Positions 34,573 through 46,247 of a stretch of DNA of 64,000 nt are shown piece after piece. The notes beneath the pieces are model-generated. The model ran no database searches and was not told where the DNA came from. It saw only the letters and a program-made list of their open reading frames with translations. How positions within the stretch are numbered: the first letter of the stretch is position 1; each line of letters opens with the position of its first letter. Made by a program: the position numbers and the translations under genes. The stretch comes from Purpureocillium takamizusanense. Taxonomy: Eukaryota; Ascomycota; Sordariomycetes; Hypocreales; Ophiocordycipitaceae. The DNA lies in the NCBI RefSeq assembly GCF_022605165.1, contig NC_063081.1, forward strand, positions 62,001-126,000, in the 5' to 3' direction.

Positions 34573-35129
34573 CTAAGCCGGAGCCGGAGCCGGGGCCGAG
34601 GGGGCCGGGGCACCGGCGGCGGGGGCAGAAGGAGAAGCCGCGGCCTTTTCCTTCTTCCTCTGGGCTTGAATCGCCTTCGAGTTCTCCTTGAGCTGGTTCT
34701 TCTTGTCTTCGGGGAGGCCTTTGCGCGTGGCCTTGACCTTCTGGAATGCGTCCTCCTCCTTCTGCTTGAGATCCTGGGGAATGGCGGCTTCGGCCGCCTT
34801 GCTAGCGTCCTTCATGGCCTGTATGGCCTGGCTAAGCTCAGGCGAGATGGCCTTTCGCTCGTCCTTGAGCTTTTGCATCTCGGGGCTAGCCTGTTTCTGA
34901 CCCTCGCGCCTCTCCAAGTCCATCAGCGGCGCGTCCCTGCCGATGAGGTCGGGCTCAGCGAGAGCCTCGAGCTCACGGCGGTCATTGTGAAGAGTCGCCG
35001 CCAGGGCAGTCGCGCTCACTGGTGTAAAGGCGTGTCAGCAGGCAATTGTGATTTTTGCGGGGGCATCACAGAAATGTTGGGTTAAATTTTAAACGTACGA
35101 GCAAGAAGAGCCACGTTGAAGCGAACCAT
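34573..35129 (-). CDS. small secreted Ala/Lys/Pro-rich protein
   Basis: Two exons (35129-35099, 35018-34573) give 158 residues. Splicing (donor GTACGT, phase 1) assembles a clear signal peptide: MVRFNVALLA from exon 1 continues as LSATALA. The mature chain has no cysteine. It is highly charged and helical in the middle (many Lys, Glu, Gln, Ala) and ends in an Ala/Pro repeat tail (APAPSAPAPAPA). No family recognised. It may be an extracellular or cell-wall-associated protein, or an intrinsically disordered effector. The opposite strand is also open here, a by-product of the biased composition. Confidence 0.72.
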
Positions 35130-37614
35130 TTTGAAAGATGTTGTTGTTGTTGTTGTGAGAGTATAATTGTATAGAAAAGCTATACTTGTCAGATGTCTTA
35201 GATCTGGGGGAAGTTGTTGCTGAATGTGAGATGTGTTTGAAATGTTCAGTCGAGGAGAGATGGGACTGGACAGATGATCGTATTTGTATTCTACGGGGAC
35301 GGACCGCTCCCCTCGCGCGAGTCTGCGTAGCGCCTGAGCAAGTGGAGATTTTTGGTCCGCAGTTTGTTTTGGCATCCAAGTGTTTTGGAGGAAGTACGAC
35401 TCGCACTGTTACAGGTTCGGTATCATGAGGAGCTCCGCCTCACTTGGACGCACGAGACGTTTCGCCTGGTTCGAGCAAGGCGATGATCTCGCTGCCTACG
35501 TTCCCGAATTTATGACAGCGGCGAACTGCGTGAAACCGGGAAGCCTTCATCGTCAAGAAAGTAAAATGCTGCCCCTCCACGTTGAGATGCAAATCGCGCT
35601 GCAATACACCCACTCCTTGTACCGTCTGAAACATCACGACTTTGTCCGGGTCGCAATGAGGAGGCCATGCCACACCTGTCGCCGCAATGTCCATGGTGCC
35701 AGTATTCCGGCTGAATCGGCAGGTCCCCCTGCTCAGCCACACTCAACGGGTTCTTGCCTTGCACTCTTTCTACGGAGCTAGGCATGACCGAGGGGGGTCG
35801 AAAGCCATTTGCGATGGACGACGACAGCCCGGACATTCGGCTTCACCGATCAACAGCGCCGTCAGGTAGTCTCGTTGCAGGACAGCCCCGAGGCGGTGCG
35901 ACTGGGGTCAGCACCCTTTCCGCTGTATGAGGAGTTCAGGAACTCATCGGTTCGTTTCGTAACCATCGCCGACCTTGGGCCACTCGAGAAAACGTCGGGT
36001 CCAAACTCCATACGCACTTTGATGCGCCATCCAAACAGCAAAGAGGTCGACCGACTTTCCGCTGGTTCTCCCGGAGAACGAGTTGTGACTGGGCGCCGTC
36101 ATCCGCGACCTAGGCTAAAGCGCAGCAAACGCAACATGTCCCTCCCCAAACGACAGTTGGCGCACACTAGCAACATCTGCAGCTATGATGACAGTCCCTG
36201 TCCATGTCTGCGCCATGCCCTCTGCCGCGGCGAGCGCCTTGTTGTCTGAGCGCTGCAAGCAAAGGTCGAGCTTCAGCCTCGTGCTGAGATGGCATCGCAT
36301 CAATCTTGTACAGAATCACGCTCTCAATGTTGCTCTGCAAGTAGCAGGCACACAAGTCGACAACCTTCTCAAATGAGTGCATAAGCTCATCCCGCCATAC
36401 GACATCAGCTTGATGGAGTTATCGCTGTAAGTGTCTGCAATCATGCTCTCAAAAAAACAAAAAAGACCTGCGTCTGGCGCGGTCCCTTGGCCACGATGCA
36501 CTGCAAGCACAGCGCTATTCCTCCTCAACGAGCATCTTCCCCTCCATACTCAAACGCTCCAGCCACTTGCTGAAGAACAAGGCGCAGCACCCCAGGTTAC
36601 AAAGGCCTCGCTTGAACGATGCTCCACATTAATGCCACGGTCGAGGCAGAGCACTTGATGCTGACTCGCGCGGGTTTTCCCCAGCGCATGCGCGCTCTGC
36701 AGCCCGGCATCGTACAGGCGCGGGGATCGACTGGGGCTCGGGGCGTCCCTGAAGGCACTCGCAGGCTCGACCGGATCGCGGGTGTCGTCGAGTCTGCGGC
36801 ATGGCACGAGCCACGAGGCCTGGCTGATGTGGCCAGTGGGACCGCAGATTCCTCCGTGAAAGATAAAGGACCATGCTCGCCGCCATCAACACTGGGCCGA
36901 CTTGACTTTGGTCTGTGCTCCCAGACAGTGAAGCCAGTGCGGAGCGGTGAGCTTTCGGTCGATGCCGGTGCCCCCAACACCCACATACCCGAAGCCAATA
37001 CAGGAGACTCTAGCCAAGACTATCTATCTGTTGGAGGATACCGTGAATCGTCACCAGGTTCCCAAAGACAAAAGCCCCGTAGGCAAAGGGCGCAGAAGCG
37101 TCCGTGTTGAGCAAGTCTCGGCAACGCTCCTTTCGGCGCGCCCACTGGTCCCCAGCTCACGTCAGGCAGAGGCTCGCCTCCTTCGAAATACCTGCCCTCG
37201 TCACCTCACCTCCCCAGACGGATCGCATGAGTGCTCGGGCTCGGTTGCGTCTCCGCCAAGTCTGCACGGTGGCACGAGCAGGGCCTCGGACGACTGGAGG
37301 GAAGGGTCTGTGATGCCGAATTGTCCCCAGAGCTTGGAACCTGGCACTGACAAACGCGTACTCCCAATGGTTTCGGAGTGAGAATCGAGATTGTCCCATC
37401 CACTTCCTCGAGGGCCGCAACATCAAGACTTGGAGCGAGCACGTAACACGTTCATATACTAGTCTAGGATGCAAGTCCACCTGTAAAACAAAAGTCTCGA
37501 TTTGCCGGTCTCTATTGCGCGAGAGCCTGGGCATCAGGAGTTGAGTGACGGGTTGCCAACGCTTCCCTTGCCCGACAAGATACCCAACGTTGATCAAACT
37601 CGTGGTTGGGTCGT
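35130..37614. other. intergenic region, no gene recognised
   Basis: About 2.5 kb. Several minus-strand frames between 35.4 and 37.1 kb have coding-like stretches but are short, change frame and match nothing I recognise. The last part, from about 37.42 kb, already belongs to the tandem duplication described separately. Confidence 0.4.
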
Positions 37615-39380
37615 TCAGCAGGATGTGCCCTTTCGGCGGCTGATGATGACGCTCCATCCATCCGAGTGGAAAACCTGGTACGAATGCGTTCTAATCTTGT
37701 CCCGAGCACAAGACCTCGCAGCAAGGAAGTCTATCACCTCGAGGGCATCCACAACCTCTTTCCCCGACACGATCTTATGTTCGGTTGGCGTCACGGGCTT
37801 ACGTTGAGAGCCGATTCGTTAGTCATCGTCGTGCATGTCGTTTTAAATCATGGTAGGTGCTATGTTGGGGGGGGGGGGGGTAAGGTATGTCCAAGGCAAC
37901 TAGGGAAGGTGCACGGTCTGGGCTCAACTTACATCATAATAATACACCCCAACGTCGTTGTAGCAACCAATTCTCACATACTCTTTCGGCTTTGAAGTCC
38001 CCAAGCTCAGCAGGTTGTGCCTGGCGAACCACTTCAGGTTGCTTCTCAGCGATCTGTCGTACTCGTGTTCATTAGAACTCTCCCAGAGGCCGCATTCAAT
38101 TTTCGGGTACTCTTGCAAAAGCTTTTCTTCTATGCTTAGTCTGGGGCTGGGGCTCCGCCGGTCGAGATGCCCCGTCATGGGTGAGGAGGGTGGTGCTGCG
38201 CCATCATCGGACGACGACGACGACGAGGTCGTCGGTTGGCACGAAACCTAATCGATTCTCAAGTCACCAAGGCGTCAGTCGTCGGCGAGTCATATCATAA
38301 TAAACTTGTTGGGGCAGGCCCCCCTGCTCCTCGGAGCACCAGACGGCACTGCAACCAAAACCAACAGCAGGCGGGAGGGGAGGGGGCATGTACTTTACCT
38401 CTGCTGTGAGCGCAGCGAAAAGGGCGAGGAAGCTTGCAACTTTCATGAATGTATATGTGCGTTGGCGGCGAAACTGACGGTAGAGGCTTGTCTGGTTCAA
38501 TGTCACTGCTTGGCCCGGCCAGCGGAGAGCATCGCCCTTTATACTTCTTTTACCGGGGCCTCGCCCGGTTGTCGCAGGAGTCGAGGCCGTGAATACGGTA
38601 GTAATCGCCCAGTATTGTGGCGGCGCGACTATTGTTCTCGATTCTCTCACGGCCTTGCTGTCGTGCATCAATGTCGAAGCCCCAGCCCCAGCCCCAGGGC
38701 CGTGCTGTGAAGCGAGGGTGCATAATAATAACTAACTACTATCAAACACTCATGGCGCGTGCACTGAGTTTAAAGAGTCGTTTCGTTTCGTGTCTCGAGA
38801 AAAAAGCCCACTCCAGTCCCTGTGAAACACTCTGCCTGCCTCCCGACCACGGTGCACCAAACGCTCTTTGCACGCCCCAGGAACCTCGGATCATTACATA
38901 GCCTCCACGGCGTCTGGTGGGACAAGGCGAAAACATGTCCCTTCCCGTGCGCGTATCGCAGGCGTTTTGTAAGGCTAACCCTTGAATGTCACTTGGCCTG
39001 AGAGTCTCTCCTTTCCTGTTACATAGCCCCCCGTCTGTGCCACTACCACTTAATCTCGCCCGGTTCGGTATTCGCGATGCGGCCCATCACATGCAGCTTG
39101 GATTTTGGGATATCGCTTGGCTCTGAATCAATGAATGCACCGTCGACGGCTCAGAATTGGCCGCCGACAAGTTACGCCTCCAAGACGCACAGCAGGACCC
39201 AGCAACAGCAAGTCCTTTGAGACAACCTAATGCACCGAGGAGCACAGTAAGTAACCTTGAGGTTGCATCATCGGTCAGACATATGGCACCGCACCGCACG
39301 GTCTCTACTCTTCTACTCTACTCCCTCTCTATAGTGTTGTTCGGTTCAACAAACACCCAGCGCCCTACTTTTGTCCATTC
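37416..39380. repeat. tandem segmental duplication, unit A
   Basis: Unit A runs from a CCTCAACATCAAGACTTGGA-like sequence near 37416 to its recurrence near 39380, and includes secreted-protein copy A with both flanks. Landmarks shared with unit B: GCCGGTCTCTAT / GCCGGCTCTAT, GGCGCGTGCACTG, TTTCGTGTCTCGAGAAAA, CTTGGCCTGAGAGTCTC, CCCTCTCTAT. Confidence 0.8.
37615..38446 (-). CDS. small secreted protein, duplicated family, copy A
   Basis: Three exons (38446-38399, 38247-37933, 37797-37615) give 181 residues. Exon 1 is almost exactly the signal peptide (MKVASFLALFAALTAE). Exon 2 starts with a Ser/Thr-rich linker and carries LLQEYPKIECGLW. Exon 3 carries HKIVSGKEVVDAL and THSYQVFHSDGW and ends in Cys. 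The model is supported by copy B 2 kb away, which has the same exon borders and matching motifs but strongly diverged sequence. Intron 2 contains a branch site ACTAAC before an AAG acceptor and a run of 14 G at 37867-37880. A TATAAA box lies about 95 bp upstream of the ATG. No known family recognised; an effector role is inference. Confidence 0.72.
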
Positions 39381-41250
39381 CTCAACACCAAGACTGGAGC
39401 GGAGCAAGCAGTAACATAACATGTTCATATTGACACTAGCGTAGGATCGACACCAGCTCGCCCGAAAAGTCTCAACTCATTCGCCGGCTCTATTTGGCGC
39501 GAGAGGCCTGCACCTGCACCGGCATATAAGGAGTCGCCATCAATGCCACCAGACGCTTCCCCCATTGTCCAACCAAGACAACCCACGTTACTCAACCCGT
39601 ACTGACCATGACTCGCGGCGCACTCAGCAGCCTATGAAATATGCACGGCTAAATAAAACGTACCATCCCTCCGAGCTGGTAATCGAGTACGAGTGTGCAT
39701 CTCTCTTGTCTGCCGTACATAGCTTCTTAGAAACGGGGTTCATAGCCTTGAGAGCCCTCGCAATCTCTTTCGCCGGCACGGTTTTATGGTCTCTCGACTT
39801 GCTCTTGAGAGCCGGTTTGCCGATGTTAGCAATCGTGCCTGTCGTAATAATCCATCCATGGCAGCTGGGTCAAAAAGTGTTGCAAGGTTTGTTGGCTCAA
39901 CTTACATCACCCCACCATAGCCCAAATCTATCCCAGCAACTAATTTTTTGGAAAGCGTGCGGCGTCACAGACACGCCCTCGTCGCCCTTGTTGGTGTAGG
40001 ACGTTATGGCCTTTGCTAGGGCCTTTTTATAATCGTTTTCTTTTTTGGTGCTTACCCAAATACCGCACTCAATTTTCGGGAAGTCTTTTAGAAGCCGGTC
40101 CTCTTCACTTTCGCTAGGGCTGGGGCTCCGTGGGCTGATAAGATCCCCCGCCATAATAGGTGAGGCTGCGCCATCTTCTTTGGGTGCGGTCGTCGGTTGG
40201 GCCAGAGCCTAATTCATTGAGTCACGGCCGTCAGGCGTCAGCGACTGGAGTGATGAATGAGCTTGGGGCGGCGTCCCTCGCGTCTGGTAGCCGCTGCAAA
40301 CAGCAGGGCGGAGGGCGTGCACTTTACCTCTCCTGTGAGGGCGGTGAAAAGGGCGACGACGATGATGGCAGCTTTCATGGTTGCATGCGTTGGCGGCGGC
40401 GGGGGCGGCGGCGAAAGTGGCCAACGTAGAAAGGAAAGGCCAGGCTCGTCTCGTCTACTAGTTAGTTGCCTGGCCTCGTGTCAGTGGAAGACTTTCTTCC
40501 CCCTTTATGCTTTTGCCCGCCTCTCCCGGTTGTCGCGCGAGTTGTGGCCGCGAACGATCATCGCCCAGCACATGTCTGGGCCGCGCGGCACGTCTCCATC
40601 TCACGGACCTGTCGAACATGAGATGATGTCCAAGCTGGCCCGGGCCGTGCTGTGAGCGTGAATACTAATAATGATAACTTGGTACACCCATGGCGCGTGC
40701 ACTGCTGGTTTCGTGTCTCGAGAAAACCTACATAGGGTCAACTCCTGACATGAAACGCCACAGCCTTACCACGATGCACCAAACGCCTTTGCGCGATGCA
40801 TCTGACGCCTTTGCACGCCAGGAAACACCCACAACGCCTCGGTTTACTACATAGTCCCCGCAGCCGGCGGGAGGTCTGGTGTCTGGTCTCGTGCGCGCAT
40901 CGCAGGCTTTTTCAAGCAGCGTCCGTCCTCTGCACGGTCGGCCTGCGTCAAGTCGCTTGGCCTGAGAGTCTCCGATGCTACGTACGCTGCGCTCACAACA
41001 AGAGGTTTCTGCGCGCGCCGCGGCGCTTCCCAGCCGTTGCCTGCCAGGACTCATGCATTGACGCACAGCAGGATCCTGCAAGCACATTTCTTTGAGACTA
41101 TGCACTGCATGTGGTGCAGTACTTGACCTTTCAGGTTGCATATGTGATCAGTCAGACATCTGGGCACGGCACTCTTCTCTCTACTCTCTTCTAATCCCTC
41201 TCTATCCTATTCAGTTCAACAACAAATATCCAGCGTCACGCTTCCTTCTA
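39381..41250. repeat. tandem segmental duplication, unit B
   Basis: Unit B carries secreted-protein copy B and repeats the same ordered landmarks as unit A, ending with a third copy of the CCTCAACATCAA junction sequence near 41250. Gaps and substitutions are scattered throughout, so the duplication is old. Confidence 0.8.
39624..40378 (-). CDS. small secreted protein, duplicated family, copy B
   Basis: Three exons (40378-40328, 40208-39906, 39803-39624) give about 177 residues. Exon 1 is the signal peptide (MKAAIIVVALFTALTGE). Exon 2 has ALAQPTTAPKEDGAA, then LLKDFPKIECGIW. Exon 3 has HKTVPAKEIARAL, HSYSITSSEGW and a terminal GC. Shared positions with copy A: the PKIECGxW block, one later Cys after I(G/S), the HK-V--KE--AL block, a Cys before the HSY block, and a Cys near the end. 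The intron 2 acceptor could be CTCAAG or AGCAAG six bases later, behind a GCTAAC branch site. Function unknown. Copies A and B share only a minority of residues, which points to fast divergence. Confidence 0.7.
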
Positions 41251-41294
41251 TTCCTCAACATCAAAAGAAAAACTGGAAAAGAAAAAAAAAGGCG

Positions 41295-42861
41295 TCAAAT
41301 GTAGTACCGCACAACCCCCTCCATCAGCCTCCGCGCAGTGCGAGACACCACGCACCTCTCAATGCCGCCATCCGCGCCCACCACGACTCCCACAGCGACG
41401 CTCCCCCTGCCGTGCGCAATCACCGCCTCGGCTTCGTATCCGTGAGTTCCCCTTCCCCCAGCGGCGGGGCCATCGTCCCCATTTCGTCCATGGGCGTCAT
41501 CATCATCATCCCCATTTCGTTCATGGCCAGCACCGCCAGCACCAGCACCACCGCGCCTCGTCGACGACAGCTCGGCCGCCACCGTGCCCGGAACGTTGAG
41601 CGCCGCGGCGATGCACACGGCGCCCGTCAGCTGCACGCTCGGGTGCGGCCTGCCCATCGAGTAGGCCTGAACCCAAACGTCTACTTCCGCTGCGACGGAC
41701 CCCGCCTCCTTACTGTCCCCGTCCCCGTCCCCGGCGTCGATAGTGGCGATGTCGATGGCAGCTTTTGCCGTCGGCGCGTAGACGAGCGCAATCTTGGGCG
41801 TGCCGCGCGTCTTGGCCGCCGCTTCCACCGTAGCAGCCAACCCCATAGCCACCGCGCCCTCGCGCCGGATCGCCTCCACCAGCACGTCCCTTCGATCCGA
41901 CGACAGGGGGCAAGATGATAGCGGGCCCACAACGGACGCCGCGTCGACCAACACAAACGGGTTGGCGGCGTCCACGAGCGTCACGCGGACGTCGAAGCGA
42001 CCAACCTCCTCGCCAAGCGTAGGCGGAGCGCTCACAGTCAGCACCTCCTGCTTCCGTCCCGACGGGAAGAGTCTGCCCGTCACGCTGCCCGCAGGGTCGA
42101 CAAAGGCCACTCTGACCTCGCTCCCGGGAGAGTTTACCCCGGGGATGGTAAAGTCTCCGTCTTCCTGGAAGCGACCGTCCTCGTCGACAGCCAGAGTCTC
42201 AACGACCGTCCGACAGGTGTTGGTGTTGAAGATGCTGACGTCTACCTACGTCTTTGTCAGTAACTATAATATACGTAGTAAAGTTGTAATTCAATGCTCA
42301 AGACTCGAGACGTGATACCTCGTTCCGCCCAGCCACCGGCCTCACCAGTCCCTCCTGGACCGCAAACGGCCCAACCCCGGAGAGGATGTTGCCGCAGTTG
42401 CCAGTAAAGTCAACAGACTCCTTCCCCACCTCGACCTGGACAAACATAAAGTCGACATCGATGCCCGGGCGTTTCGAAGGGGCCACGACGGCGACCTTGG
42501 ACGTGGTCGACGTGCCGCCCCCTATGCCGTCGATCTGCCGGGGGTCGGCGCCTTGGGATCCGAGTGCTGCGATGAGATGCGGCGCCCAGTCGCTCTGCTG
42601 GTCCGGGAGATCCTTTCGATGTATGAACAGGCCTTTCGATGTCCCTGCCCTCATCAGCACGGACGGCAGCGTTCGACACGTGCGTCGCGGATGCGCAGCG
42701 ACGTCGAGGATAGCCATGTCGAGGAGCGCCCGTGAGCATAAGCGCGGGGCAAGTTGCTCTTCGATCCCAATCCCGCCGCACGTTAAGAGTCTTCGACGAA
42801 ACTTGCAGGCGACCGCCCTCAAGATATGATGGGAGCGGTTGAGCCAAGGCGTCGTTGTCAT
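41295..42861 (-). CDS. PrpF-family isomerase (methylaconitate/oxalomesaconate isomerase-like)
   Basis: Two exons (42861-42319, 42245-41295) encode 497 residues. PrpF signatures are clear: LPSVLMRAGTSKGLF, QIDGIGGGTSTTSKVAVV and FTGNCGNILSGVGPFA, where the Cys of GNCGN sits in the active-site loop, then NPFVLVDA and MGRPHPSVQLTGAV in the second half. Family members isomerise unsaturated tricarboxylates such as 2-methylaconitate or 4-oxalomesaconate by a proton shift. An acidic Gly/Asp-rich insert (GDDDDDAHG) interrupts the C-terminal domain. The N-terminal 48 residues before MAILDVAAHP are Arg-rich and nearly free of acids, which suggests a mitochondrial presequence; starting at 42717 instead would remove it. 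It lies next to a regulator, a transporter and an AtuA-like gene. Confidence 0.88.
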
Positions 42862-43172
42862 GGAGTTGAAGGACTGGACGTCGGTGCTGGCAGTTGAGAG
42901 AGTGCATGTGCTTGCTCCTGCAGGGCAACTTGAAACCCAGCACTATAGCATCAATCGACCACGACGACAATGCCCGCAACGCAAAGCCGCCCTTGATCAA
43001 TTATTACACGACCGACCGACACAGCGTAGACACCGTACGCGATGTGGCTTCGTATCATGTACATGTACCCTCGGCTGTCAAGGCCGGCTGCTGGGTGAGG
43101 CGACATCAGTGGGTTATATTCCGCGGGAACGCCCTTGACGTCTTCCCGCGGGAACAACATAACCAACAGACA

Positions 43173-46100
43173 TCACCAACCCGTAAAGGCCATGTTGCCC
43201 AACGACGCGCTGTTGAAGCCGAACAGTGGATCTTCCAGCAAACCAGGCTCGTTATTTGACGCCCTCCAGTTTGTCTGCCAAGCATAGCTAGCCACGGCAG
43301 CGTTGTTGTTGTTGTACCCGGTGTCGGGCACGGGCAGCGAGGTCGGGGCTATTCCGGTATTCGGCTCGTACTGGCTCGGTCCTGGCCCGAGGTCCTGCTG
43401 CTGCTGCTGCTCTTCTAGTCCGGCCGTGGGAGTCCGCTGTGTGGTGGACCACGAAGCCGCCGGCGGGAGCTGATGATGATTAGCATCCATCATGGCATAT
43501 CGGGTTGCAGTCGCGTCGCCCTCCTGGAGGAAGCTCTGTATGATGCCATCCACATCCACCCACTCAGACGTGGGCGAGGAGCTGACAACTCCATCCCGCG
43601 TCGCAGCAACGGCCGTTTCGTCGCCGCCGTCATGTTGCCGTCCGACGTTGCTCTCCAGCTCAGCGCCTAGAGCCACCTCCTGTCCCCGGTTGTCCAAGTC
43701 GTCGTCAGACTCTGCCGCCTGGCCACTCGCGCCACCACCGGTCTGATCCACCACCATGTCCAGCGCATCGCCGGGAATGGTGTCAATGACAACGCCGAGC
43801 TTCTTCATGAGGCTCCGCACAATCAGCGTCGCTTTCCGCACGGCCGGGTTCGTCTCCTGGTTGATCTGAAAGACGGCGAGACACGTCGCCAGGCTGCTGT
43901 ACGCCGTCGACTCGTGCCCGCGCTTGGCCGCAATGCGCGAGTGTATCGTCGCCGCCACGTACGTGGCGTAGGAGATGAGGTACGGCGCTCGCTGCACGGA
44001 GAAGGCGCAGTGGTACGCGCGCAAGAGCAAGACAATGCTGGAAGCCGCGGAAGCGCACTTGATGAAGGACTCGACGGAGATGGATCGCGACGTGCTGTAT
44101 AGATGACCGTCCGCCACAAAGGGCCGGTGCAGTAGTATGACGAGCACATGGTACATGGCACTTGTTTGCTCGTCAGCAGCAACACTTCCTCATGGCAAGT
44201 AACTTGGAGCGATTCTGAACCTACTGCAAGCTGAATACGTGCGGCGGCGGCGGCGGTGGAGGGACGGCCTTTGCGTCCGTTGTCGGGCGCCTGCTCGGGT
44301 CGAACCGCACGTGGGCAGGCAGCGAGCTCCTCCACGCGCAGAGCCTACGCTGCAGCCTCCCCAGCATGGTGGACAGCTCAGCCGGGCTCTGGGAAAAGCT
44401 TCGCTCCGTGTAGATGCAGCTCAGAATGTCGCTCATAACGAGGGACAGCCTGCAGAGACACGTAAAGGTGGATATGCTGTACGCCGGCGAGCCGGGATAG
44501 TCGGATCCCGCCGCGGTGGAATAGGCAAAGGGCTGCCAGTGCTCGAGCTCCTCGTAGCTGTCGAGGAATTTGATGGGCACCAGGGCGTCGTTTTCCTTGA
44601 GGCTGACGGGACGGCCCTGATAGAGGCTTTGCACCTTGTCCACGACTTAGACAACATAGACACACGACGATCTGTCAGCACGTACTTTTCGGCAACGCAA
44701 CGCAACGCATACAGCCGACTTGAAAAATGAATTGAACTTCTCACCAAACGCGCCCCAAAAGACTCGCCGGCGAATCTCGAGGTCCTCGTCGGAAAAACGA
44801 CCCGTCGTAGATAGGTCGACATGCATGCCCAGGTCAATGAGCATGCGAAAGGCCAGCCCCGAGTACAGCCACGCGGCGCTGCGCTCATCGCCCAGCGCAA
44901 AGAGCGAGTTGGTCATGACGAGCAGGGCCTGGATGGTCGTCACGTCGCTGCGGTCCAGCGAGCCGCCCAGCAGTTCCCTGACGCGCTCGCGGAAGCGCCA
45001 CCCCGCGGTGCGCACGTCTCCCGCGTCGCGGCGGACCTCGAGGCGCGGCGAGAACTTGCTGGCCCCAAAGTAGATGGCGTTGAGCAGGAGCTTGGAAAAG
45101 TAGGTCCCGTTGCAGGCCATGTCGCGCATAAAGGCCGGGCGGTGGGTGAGCAGGAAGGAATGGTGCTGCCTGTTCCAATGCAGCGACAGGAGGTGCATGC
45201 CCAGCTCGGGCTCGACGCCGTCAAAGTCGAGTTTGCCCTCGCGGTAGTTGAGCTCCTCGAGTTGGCCTGCAATCACTTTGTTAGTCACGATGCTGGCTTG
45301 GACGTCGTAAGTGGCGCGCGCCCCCCATCAAGGGTCCGTCCGTCGTCGTCGTCGTCGATATATATATGTAGGAGTCGCATGATATAATATACTCGGGAGA
45401 GGTCAAGTGCTCTTCTACTTACACTGGCGGACGGCTTCGGCGACGAGACCACGCTCCACCCAGTCGTCAGACATGCGAGGCCGGCAGTCGCCGCCGGCAG
45501 GACGGTCCGGGGGATTGCTGTCCTCGAAGAGGGTGCTCGTGCGACCGTGATAGCTGGACACGCCGTTGGCCGACACGAGGATCCTGGCGACGCGGACCTC
45601 TTCGGCCGTCGGCGCCCGCGATGCCTCCTGCGAAGCATCTTTCAGGCTCCCGGCGGCGCCAGCACGAGGCGGCGCATCCTCTTCACTACCGCCGTCGACG
45701 CGGGGGCTCTCGCGCTCATCCTCCCGCGTCGACGACGACGACACAGCAGTAGCAGTAGCTGGGCTGACCGCCGCCGTCAGAGCGGCAGCCTGCGATGATG
45801 ACGATGACGCCTTTCGGGACGCGCCGCCCAACCTCGGCCTGCTGTTCTTGCTACGGAGATGGCGCGCCCGTCCGGCGACCTTTGCCGTGTCGGAGATGGG
45901 CTCGTATATGCACTCCTGCTCGTAGGTGGTGCAGTTTGCGCAGACGGGACGCACGTTGTTGCATTTGATCTGGCCCTGCGCCGTCAGCTTACGACCAGTT
46001 CTTCTGATCTACGAAACGAAACAATAACAACAAGTCGCTCGCTCGCTCGCATCAAGCGCGGGCAGGGCTTGTCTCGGGAGTCTGTCTCATGCTATGCGCG

Positions 46101-46247
46101 AGGGGTTCGGCGCGGTGCGGTGCGGTGCAGTGCAGTATAGTCAGTACTTGCCTTGCGGCGCCGACAAAAGGCGCATGCCTCGACGGCTCGGCGCTGGAAA
46201 TGCCGACGCGGAGACGCGCTGCTGGACGGCCTGTGGGGAGCCGGCAT
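43173..46247 (-). CDS. large Zn2Cys6 transcription factor with fungal_trans domain
   Basis: Five exons (46247-46152, 45969-45423, 45266-44745, 44645-44225, 44160-43173) encode about 857 residues. The zinc cluster spans intron 1: CAFCRRRK joins IKCNNVRPVCANC then TTYEQEC, exact Zn2Cys6 spacing. Intron 1 uses a GC donor (AAG|GCAAGT). The fungal_trans domain runs through LHWNRQHHSFLLTHRPAF, TIQALLVMTN, RVFWGAFVVDKVQSLYQGRP and VILLHRPF, each restored across introns 3 and 4. The C-terminus is Gln/Asn-rich and acidic, a likely activation region. An upstream in-frame Met at 46322 could add 25 residues. Position between the PrpF gene and a transporter suggests pathway-specific control (inference). 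Confidence 0.9.

Noticed and set aside
34342..35085. 247-codon plus-strand frame
   Set aside because: Antisense to the small secreted protein, whose signal peptide is assembled precisely by a consensus intron; the plus frame is Leu/Arg-rich without motifs.
35440..37110. Series of minus-strand coding-like fragments
   Set aside because: Several stretches look protein-like, but the frame changes often, junctions lack good splice sites and nothing matches a known family, so neither a gene nor a pseudogene could be supported.
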